From: Hoylesella oralis ATCC 33269
GTDB lineage: Bacteria > Bacteroidota > Bacteroidia > Bacteroidales > Bacteroidaceae
Reading direction: 5' to 3'
NCBI RefSeq assembly: GCF_000185145.2
Contig: NZ_GL833116.1
Location: 2,501-66,500, forward strand
Length of the DNA: 64,000 nt
Below, piece after piece: positions 55,818 to 62,043 of this stretch. Every line of letters begins with the position of its first letter. The stretch's first letter is position 1. Below the pieces are notes generated by a model that was not told where the DNA came from, did no database searches, and saw only the letters and a program-made list of their open reading frames with translations. Both the position numbers and the translations under genes were made by a program.

Positions 55818-56489
55818 CTACATAATCAATCGTTCCATTGCAGGAATAACGATATGATTTCGGCTGAGTATGAGCAGTCCTTCGGCCTGCATCTCGTTCA
55901 AGGCACGCGAAACATCGAGCCTACTGTCGTTCACTTCGGCCCCTAACTGTGTCATCTTGATCTTGAAGTCCTTGCTTCCGGCAGGGTATAGACAGTGGTC
56001 TATGAAGAAACGAACGATACGTTCGCGCAGGCTATGAGGCTGCCTTATCCACGGTCGATGCTGGAAACGCTGGCTCTGGGTAGACAGAATGTTAAGCAGA
56101 TTGGTACGGAATATGTCGTAAGAAGACGACATGCTAACCACATATTCCTTTCTCAGAAAGAGCGTACCGCACCGTGTGAGAGCCTGATAAGTACGCGTAT
56201 AACGCTGCGTAAGACCGAAGATACGTTCGGGTTGCAGTACGTTCGGCGCTTTTAGTTGTTCTTTTAATGAGTATTGTCTGTCGTCCGACCATGCCGTAGT
56301 TTCTACCACTCCGTCGAGCAGGAATACCATATTGCTGCACGGGGTGTCTTCTTTAACGATAACATCTTGCTCTTTAAACGCCTTAAACTCAAAAGGTATT
56401 TGTTCTACAATCTGCGACAAATCGTTATGGCTCAGCCCTTGAAAGAGCGGAAGCGTAAGCAATTTGTCGTATAAATGCAGCATGGGCAT
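55818..56489 (-). CDS. Crp/Fnr family transcriptional regulator
   Basis: The 223-residue protein has an N-terminal cyclic-nucleotide-binding-like domain (about residues 8-125, starting LLTLPLFQGLSHNDL) and a C-terminal winged helix (SRLDVSRALNEMQAEGLLIL). No Cys cluster of FNR type is present. Its ligand is unknown. I chose an ATG at 56489 (a second ATG lies two codons later); a longer frame reaches into apbE and is a shadow. It lies 59 bp after the apbE stop and is the last gene of its operon. Confidence 0.85.
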   Translation of the reverse strand: MPMLHLYDKLLTLPLFQGLSHNDLSQIVEQIPFEFKAFKEQDVIVKEDTPCSNMVFLLDGVVETTAWSDDRQYSLKEQLKAPNVLQPERIFGLTQRYTRTYQALTRCGTLFLRKEYVVSMSSSYDIFRTNLLNILSTQSQRFQHRPWIRQPHSLRERIVRFFIDHCLYPAGSKDFKIKMTQLGAEVNDSRLDVSRALNEMQAEGLLILSRNHIVIPAMERLIM

Positions 56490-56548
56490 GGGCAATGCGT
56501 TGTTTATAGGGTTATCGGATGGGGGATGAAGCGGCCGCGCGCAGGGTG

Positions 56549-57580
56549 TTATTCGGCCACGAACTTGCCGTCCATCGAGGGCGAATGCCATACCGAAGTC
56601 TTTCCTTCGGCATCGGCGTAGATGAAGTAGGCCATCAGTTCGGGATGTTTCTGCAACACCTGTTTGGCTTTCTCTATACCCATTACCATGAAAGCCGTGG
56701 CGTATGCGTCGGCTGTAGCGCAATTTGGCGCCAATACAGTGGCCGAGAGCAAGCTGTGTTGTACCGGTCTGCCCGTCTTAGGATCTATGGTGTGGGCATA
56801 TTTCTTACCGCCCTTGTAGTAGAAGTTGCGGTAGTTGCCGCTCGTAGCCATGGCTTTATCCGTAACGTTTAGCACCGTCTGCAGCTCTTGGTCGATGCGG
56901 GTAGAGTCGTCTGTGGGCTTGGTTACCCCTATTCTCCACGGCAAACGTTTCTCGCTGATGCCGCTTGTGACCACTTCTCCGCCTATTTCAATCATGAAAT
57001 TCTTTATGTCTTTGCTGCGTAGATAGCGTGCCACAACGTCGCAACCATAACCTTTGGCAATGGCAGAGCAGTCGAGCATGATGCGCCGGTCTTGCTTCTT
57101 CACCCGATTGGCTGCCAAACTAACCTTTTTGTATCCCACTATGGCGCGTAGACTGTCTATGGTTTGTGGCGACGGATGCATATTGTTTTTGAAGCCGAAG
57201 CCCCATAGATTGACCATAGGTGCCACGGTTATATCGAATGCACCGCCGGTTTCCGCCGATATTTGTTGTGCCTGTTCGAACACTTCCCTAAACATATCGT
57301 CTACAGCCACATCCTTATTCATGTTTACCTGCGATATAATCGAGCCTTTGTTGAAAGTTGAAAGCGAGGCATCCACCTTGTTCAACTGCGCTACAATCTC
57401 GTTTTGCAGGTTTTGGTCGCTCTGGTAAGTGATGTTATACACCGTTCCGAAGATAAATCCACTGTCGTGCTGATAGGGCATGGACTGCTGTTGACGGATG
57501 ATGTATACCGTGCCTGCGATCAGTGCAAGCAAGAAAGGCACCTGCCAGAACAGTCTTTTACGTTTCTTGTTATCTGTCAT
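56549..57580 (-). CDS. apbE: ApbE, FAD:protein FMN transferase
   Basis: ApbE attaches FMN covalently to Thr/Ser in targets such as NqrB/NqrC and RnfG. The 343-residue protein has an N-terminal membrane anchor (about residues 9-27) and the blocks GGAFDITVAPMVNLWGFG, DCSAIAKGYG, EIGGEVVTSG, the YAHTIDPKTGRPVQ block and TADAYATAFMVMG with the metal-binding Asp. The ATG at MTDNKKRK overlaps the upstream stop by 4 bp; a frame 24 codons longer is rejected. Confidence 0.92.
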   Translation of the reverse strand: MTDNKKRKRLFWQVPFLLALIAGTVYIIRQQQSMPYQHDSGFIFGTVYNITYQSDQNLQNEIVAQLNKVDASLSTFNKGSIISQVNMNKDVAVDDMFREVFEQAQQISAETGGAFDITVAPMVNLWGFGFKNNMHPSPQTIDSLRAIVGYKKVSLAANRVKKQDRRIMLDCSAIAKGYGCDVVARYLRSKDIKNFMIEIGGEVVTSGISEKRLPWRIGVTKPTDDSTRIDQELQTVLNVTDKAMATSGNYRNFYYKGGKKYAHTIDPKTGRPVQHSLLSATVLAPNCATADAYATAFMVMGIEKAKQVLQKHPELMAYFIYADAEGKTSVWHSPSMDGKFVAE

Positions 57581-58272
57581 ATTTCGAGGATTACATTGAA
57601 TGTAGCACCGAACTTTGCACCGCCTGCGCGCCCGAAACCGGGCACATACCACGGTTCACCTATCTCTCCGGCGGTATGAAACAGGCGTCGTTTGTATCTT
57701 ACACTCCACCCCAAGCGGAACGCCCCCCATATTTTAGCGTCGATGCCTGCCACGCCTTCCAGCCAATGATAGCTGCCTTTCACGCCTTGAGCGCCGAAGT
57801 TATGCACTCCACCCCACACCGGATCGATGATACCCGGGTGCTCTATGTCGTATTTAAATGATGTGAAAGCGTAACGAAAGCCCAAATACAGCCGATAGTC
57901 GTCGTGCTTGTTTCTCATCATGTTGAAGTCTAAGCCTGCTTTTCCGTATGGAGCGGTGGCTTTGTAGGTAAGTCTGGTGGTCACGTCGTCGGCATTCGCC
58001 CGCCCTAAACCGAGCTCGACGACGGGAAAATACTTATCTTTGATGTTCACGCGCAGTGCAGCTTCCAGTTGTCCGTAGCCGCTCAAGACGAGTTGCCCCA
58101 AGCCTACGAGGTCGGCAGACACCGCCACTCCCCGAAACGTAGCTATGGTGTCGGTCTTTTCCGGTACAATTCTTTTGGGCTGTTGTGCACTGCCTGTCAG
58201 TGCCGAAAGCATCATGCAACTACTCGCCAGCAGCCTTAAAGTAAACATGGAAATGCGCTTTGGTGTAATCAT
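57577..58272 (-). CDS. DUF6048-like outer membrane protein
   Basis: The 231-residue protein has a signal peptide ending SAQQ and a beta-rich mature part with several Gly/aromatic strands and a terminal NVILEI. It resembles the Bacteroidetes family DUF6048, usually encoded beside DUF6452, which seems to be the case here. An outer-membrane beta-barrel is likely. Function is unknown. The start overlaps the upstream gene by 53 bp, or by 29 bp if the Met at residue 9 is used. Confidence 0.7.
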   Translation of the reverse strand: MITPKRISMFTLRLLASSCMMLSALTGSAQQPKRIVPEKTDTIATFRGVAVSADLVGLGQLVLSGYGQLEAALRVNIKDKYFPVVELGLGRANADDVTTRLTYKATAPYGKAGLDFNMMRNKHDDYRLYLGFRYAFTSFKYDIEHPGIIDPVWGGVHNFGAQGVKGSYHWLEGVAGIDAKIWGAFRLGWSVRYKRRLFHTAGEIGEPWYVPGFGRAGGAKFGATFNVILEI

Positions 58273-58699
58273 AATCTACGTTTGCTTTTTTTACAACGAT
58301 GGAGTCGAGGACATGGTACGTGCATTCCACGCCGTTGATTTTATGGAATACCGCCGGATTGCAGTCTATCGACTCGAAATGGGGGTGGTCTTCCTTGGCG
58401 ATACGCACGGTGTCTATCGTGGTTGCTCCGCCCACGCGCTTCACTTCAAAGTAGAATGTGTCGCGGGCGGCAGCATGACTCATGGGCAGCGAAAAGCTGT
58501 CTACCGCCGTTGCACGGTTCAGTATCACCGTGTCGTTGCCGTCGTTACGTGTGGTAGAGATGGTGAGCGTGTCGCTTAGCGTGGTAATATTGCCGGCTAA
58601 TTTATAATATGTAGCCACGGCACTATTCAATGGACAGTCGATAGACGAGCATGCCGTTAGCATTACAATAGCCATGCATGGCAGGATTATTCTTCGCAT
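58220..58699 (-). CDS. DUF6452-like lipoprotein
   Basis: The 159-residue protein has a signal peptide with lipobox (MLTACSS) followed by a short domain starting SIDCPLNSAVATYYKL, a pattern I associate with DUF6452. It overlaps the GT2 gene by 13 bp. A partner role with the following outer-membrane protein is likely. Confidence 0.7.
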   Translation of the reverse strand: MRRIILPCMAIVMLTACSSIDCPLNSAVATYYKLAGNITTLSDTLTISTTRNDGNDTVILNRATAVDSFSLPMSHAAARDTFYFEVKRVGGATTIDTVRIAKEDHPHFESIDCNPAVFHKINGVECTYHVLDSIVVKKANVDYDYTKAHFHVYFKAAGE

Positions 58700-59649
58700 C
58701 GGATCGTTTTTTCTATTTGATAATCGTTACGGGTGGGGTTTGAACGGCTGATAAGATCGCCAAGGAAGCCCGCTAAAAAGAGTTGTGTGCCGATTAGCAT
58801 AGTGGTCAGGGCGATGTAGAACCACGGACTGTCGGTGATGAGGCGTTGGGGTATGCCGTTGGCAAGGGCATAGAACTTGTCGGCACCGATGAAGATAACG
58901 GCGATAAGGCCGATGAAGAACATGAACGAACCCAACAGTCCGAACACGTGCATGGGCTTTTTGCCGAAGTTACTGAGGAACCATAGCGTTATCAGGTCTA
59001 AGTAACCGTTGAAGAAGCGGTTCAGTCCGAACTTCGAAGATCCGTACTTTCGCGCCTGATGATGCACCACCTTTTCGCCGATTTTGCTAAATCCGGCGTT
59101 CTTAGCTATATAAGGTATGTAGCGATGCATTTCGCCATAAACCTCGATATTCTTCACTACATCGCGACGATATGCCTTGAGTCCGCAGTTAAAGTCGTGC
59201 AGGTTTCGTATTCCGCTTATCCGTCTTGCGGTGGCATTGAATAGTTTTGTCGGCAATGTTTTGCTTATCGGATCGTAACGTTTCTGCTTATATCCCGACA
59301 CAAGATCGTATCCGTCTTCGGTAATCATTCGGTAGAGTTCCGGTATTTCGTCGGGTGAGTCCTGTAAATCGGCATCCATAGTGATGACGACATCGCCCTG
59401 TGCCTCTTTGAAACCGCAGTATAACGCGGGACTTTTGCCGTAGTTACGGCGGAATTTAATGCCCTTTACGTGTTCCGACTGTGCGCTCAACTGCTCGATA
59501 ACCTGCCATGAAGCATCGGTAGAACCATCGTTTACGAATATTACTTCGTAAGAGAAGCGGTTTGCCTGCATCACGCGTTCGATCCACGCATAGAGTTCGG
59601 GCAGCGATTCTGCCTCGTTGAATAGGGGTACGACGATTGTAATATCCAT
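58687..59649 (-). CDS. GT2 family glycosyltransferase (polyprenyl-phosphate type)
   Basis: The 320-residue protein has a GT-A domain (VVPLFNEAESLPELYAWIE, then FVNDGSTD, TMDADLQDSPDEIPEL with the metal-binding DAD motif) and two C-terminal transmembrane helices (about residues 230-265 and 268-300). This architecture matches DPM1/GtrB/ArnC-like enzymes that load a sugar on undecaprenyl phosphate for periplasmic glycosylation. It might supply the lipid-linked donor for the DUF2723 protein of this genome, which is inference. Confidence 0.9.
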   Translation of the reverse strand: MDITIVVPLFNEAESLPELYAWIERVMQANRFSYEVIFVNDGSTDASWQVIEQLSAQSEHVKGIKFRRNYGKSPALYCGFKEAQGDVVITMDADLQDSPDEIPELYRMITEDGYDLVSGYKQKRYDPISKTLPTKLFNATARRISGIRNLHDFNCGLKAYRRDVVKNIEVYGEMHRYIPYIAKNAGFSKIGEKVVHHQARKYGSSKFGLNRFFNGYLDLITLWFLSNFGKKPMHVFGLLGSFMFFIGLIAVIFIGADKFYALANGIPQRLITDSPWFYIALTTMLIGTQLFLAGFLGDLISRSNPTRNDYQIEKTIRCEE

Positions 59650-59665
59650 CTGTATAGTTTGCTTG

Positions 59666-60238
59666 TTATTTGTTTTCTTTATCTATGGGGTGCCCGTTCC
59701 TATGCTCCGGCAGCTTCATGGTGGGGGCCTTCTTCGCACCGAAGACGGCTATGAACAGCGAAAGCGGTATGGCTACCATGATATTTTGCATCATAAAGAG
59801 GAATGCTTTCTCTATTGCACTCAAATCGGCGAGTATGCCTACCGACTCTATCAGCTGCTTGCTGTCTATCCCCATGGCCCGATAAGCGGCGGCGTTAACG
59901 CTTACTACCTGATTTAGGAGTGCCGTAAACTTGCCGTGATCGAGGAACTGAAAGTATAAACCCTGTGCCACTGCGAAGATTAGAGAGCTGTATAAAAAGG
60001 TATAGAAGCAGTAGCCGAACGCGCGGCGGTAAGAGATTATGCCGCTCAAAGCGTAGTTACGAAACTTGAACAGCCGCCATCCGACGAAGAAAGGCGTGGC
60101 AAGTACGACCAGTTCATTGAGAAACGGAACCGGTACAAGTACCATCGAGACGAAACCTACAAGCCATAAAAGGCTGAGCAGGGCACCGTCTTGCTGCGCA
60201 AAAGCCTTGAGCTGTATTAACGAAGCGATATTTATCAT
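59666..60238 (-). CDS. DUF4199 membrane protein
   Basis: The 190-residue protein has four predicted transmembrane helices and the general layout of Bacteroidetes DUF4199. Function is unknown. It is the first gene of the run DUF4199, GT2, DUF6452-like, DUF6048-like, apbE, crp, all minus and closely spaced. Its ATG lies 7 nt from the promoter -7 box, so the mRNA may be almost leaderless. Confidence 0.8.
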   Translation of the reverse strand: MINIASLIQLKAFAQQDGALLSLLWLVGFVSMVLVPVPFLNELVVLATPFFVGWRLFKFRNYALSGIISYRRAFGYCFYTFLYSSLIFAVAQGLYFQFLDHGKFTALLNQVVSVNAAAYRAMGIDSKQLIESVGILADLSAIEKAFLFMMQNIMVAIPLSLFIAVFGAKKAPTMKLPEHRNGHPIDKENK

Positions 60239-60245
60239 ACTGATG

Positions 60246-60253
60246 CAAAAGTA
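60246..60253 (-). promoter_or_regulatory. -7 box of the DUF4199 operon
   Basis: TACTTTTG followed by C on the minus strand, immediately before the ATG at 60238. No -33 TTTG was found at the expected distance. Confidence 0.6.
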
Positions 60254-60351
60254 GTCAATTTATTGCATATTGTATGTGTTCGGGTTGTAATTTTTCGATT
60301 TTTTACCTATAGGTGTACCACCTGTCGCGGGCAGATATGCCGTTTAAGCGG

Positions 60352-60392
60352 CTTACATTGCCTGTCTGAGGCAATCAGACAGGCAATGTAAG
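60352..60392. repeat. 18-bp perfect hairpin
   Basis: CTTACATTGCCTGTCTGA and its exact complement are separated by a 5-nt loop. It lies in the 450-bp gap before the SRP RNA, next to a GTCGCGGGCAGATATGCC element of the dispersed family. No T-run follows on either strand. A decayed C/T-rich hairpin element follows at about 60430-60510. Confidence 0.85.
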
Positions 60393-60642
60393 AAAGGCGT
60401 TTGGCACGTATTCATAATCAATAGATTGCATAATCCCCCTCTAACTCCCCTCTGTAGGGGGAAATCGGATGGGAGTTGTCTTTCCTTTTTAAGTGGAGAA
60501 GCGCATTCTCTCCTTATCCTTTCCGGTAAAAGAAATAAAGAACGTGGAAGAAAGGCAAGCAATGAGTAATCGATAGCGGTGCCGTACGGACAGAATAGAA
60601 CCCCCAAAAGATGTTAAAAGAGATGGAAAAACGCTCTTGTTG

Positions 60643-60674
60643 TTGCGCCATTCGGTATAAATTGATTACCTTTG
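60643..60674 (+). promoter_or_regulatory. promoter of the SRP RNA / tRNA-Thr transcript
   Basis: TTG (60643-60645), 21 nt, TACCTTTG (60667-60674) match the consensus, about 16 nt before the predicted RNA 5' end. Confidence 0.8.
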
Positions 60675-60689
60675 CATCCGTTTTAATGT

Positions 60690-60790
60690 ATATGGGTAAG
60701 TCTCATACGGTCAGCTCCCATCGAATCCTCCAGGACGGGAACGTAGCAAAGGTAGTTGGTTGTAGCGGCGCGATATGAATAGCTTACCCG
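60690..60790 (+). ncRNA. ffs: signal recognition particle RNA (4.5S type)
   Basis: A hairpin closed by GGGTAAG (60694) and CTTACCC (60783) carries an apical domain with GGTCAGCTCCC, a CCTCCAGGACGGGAACG tip and the conserved GTAGCAAAGGTAG, as in Bacteroidetes small SRP RNAs. Exact ends are inferred from the closing stem. Confidence 0.85.
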
Positions 60791-60794
60791 CCTT

Positions 60795-60868
60795 GCCTCT
60801 TTAGCTCAGTTGGCCAGAGCACGTGATTTGTAATCTCGGGGTCGTTGGTTCGAATCCGACAAGAGGCT
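60795..60868 (+). tRNA. tRNA-Thr (UGU)
   Basis: A 74-nt cloverleaf folds with acceptor GCCTCTT/AAGAGGC, anticodon loop TTTGTAA (anticodon TGT) and T arm GTTGG/CCGAC with loop TTCGAAT. The anticodon stem has one T-T mismatch. CCA is not encoded. It begins about 5 nt after the SRP RNA and has no promoter of its own, so both should be cut from one transcript. Confidence 0.93.
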
Positions 60869-60878
60869 CGAATATTCA

Positions 60879-60912
60879 AGAGATGCATGCTTTGCGTGGC
60901 ATCTCTTTTTTA
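60879..60912 (+). terminator. terminator after tRNA-Thr
   Basis: AGAGATGC and GCATCTCT enclose a 12-nt loop followed by a T-run. It ends the ffs/tRNA transcript. Confidence 0.88.
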
Positions 60913-61089
60913 CTTTTTTATATCTTTTTATGCCAATCACTAATTATGATTAGATAGAAGTAGGTAGCACACATGGTAGCTGTAGAACTGGTGTGTGTTG
61001 TGTAAAGCGTTGATTGGTAGGTTGTTGTGTGTATTCGTATGCTTTTCCTTGCACCCTTTCCGCTTAGAAAAAATACCCCTTTTTTAGTA

Positions 61090-61120
61090 TTGTACGGCCG
61101 ATGGAAAGAACTTAATTTTG
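61090..61120 (+). promoter_or_regulatory. promoter of the HmuY/receptor locus
   Basis: TTG (61090-61092), exactly 20 nt, then TAATTTTG (61113-61120) precede the HmuY start by 47 nt. No clear Fur box was recognised. Confidence 0.8.
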
Positions 61121-61167
61121 CAATCGATAAGCTAATTAATTCAAATTTAACAATTTAATTTTAAACG

Positions 61168-61872
61168 ATGAAAACCAAACTATTTTTGGCATTATGCCTT
61201 GTTATGATTATTGTTTCGGCATGTAGCAACAATAATGACGAACCTGCAAACCGAGTAGATCCTAAAGATGTAAAAGCCAAGAGTGCCTCGTTTCCGGCTT
61301 CAGCATACGATTCATGGGTTTTTGTAAATCTTGAAAACGGTGATACTGCTATAAGAAAAGATGTGAACGAATGGGAATATCACCAGCTAATTGTAGAAAA
61401 CGGAAAGTATAAAAGGAATGCAGACGGCTCGCTTGCCTACGAGGTAACAAAGACGGTCAAGGCAGGTACGCCTAACGAACCCAAGACTTGGCACTTGGCT
61501 TTCCATGTTTATGACGTGCGAACCAATGGGGGCGAGGCGATGATAACTAAGGAGACGATGCTCGATAAGGTTAAATTAACCGATCTTACAAGCGGAACCT
61601 ATGAGGCTGACAAGGATATCTTTATTGTTGTAGATATGGCTGGTATGCAGAAAAATCTGATGGGATATTCCAAAGGACAGGCCAATTTGGTTCTGGGTAA
61701 ATGGCTTACCAGCGTGGGTATGCCGCCCAAACGTACGTTGAGCGATAAGGTTTTTGTGGTGAAATTCAAGGATGGTAGCTATGCTCTTCTTAAGTTCAAC
61801 GACTATTTGGATGATACCGGAAAGCAGAAAATGATTAAGTTCGATTACAAATTAATAAAGAAAAACGCGTAA
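61168..61872 (+). CDS. HmuY family haem-binding lipoprotein
   Basis: The 234-residue protein has a signal peptide and lipobox (IIVSAC, Cys19). The block TWHLAFHVYDVRTNGGEAMI (residues 107-126) is the HmuY hallmark 'W.iaFH..d.RTNGG', and VFVVKFKDGSYALLKF is the conserved late strand. HmuY-type haemophores take haem from host proteins and pass it to a TonB receptor. In HmuY of Porphyromonas gingivalis two His bind haem; here Met125 or Met131 and Met157, Met160 or Met165 lie in the corresponding loops, as in Met-ligand homologues of Prevotella and Tannerella. The receptor gene follows 171 bp downstream. Confidence 0.85.
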   Translation: MKTKLFLALCLVMIIVSACSNNNDEPANRVDPKDVKAKSASFPASAYDSWVFVNLENGDTAIRKDVNEWEYHQLIVENGKYKRNADGSLAYEVTKTVKAGTPNEPKTWHLAFHVYDVRTNGGEAMITKETMLDKVKLTDLTSGTYEADKDIFIVVDMAGMQKNLMGYSKGQANLVLGKWLTSVGMPPKRTLSDKVFVVKFKDGSYALLKFNDYLDDTGKQKMIKFDYKLIKKNA

Positions 61873-62043
61873 TAGAAGTAAGGGTATTTTGTGGTTGACG
61901 GTCGGGTAGATGGCGGCAGGTAATATTCAAGTGCTGTTTTTTGTGTTGTTCCGTTTTTGCCGGCATGCCTGTCTGTCTGTCCGGCAACCGCAAAACAATC
62001 CTTATGTTTCATTGATCTTTAATGAATAATGAGGAATAAGAAC

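Noticed and set aside
56490..56723. N-terminal extension of the Crp-type regulator
   Set aside because: It overlaps the 3' end of apbE and has no domain character.
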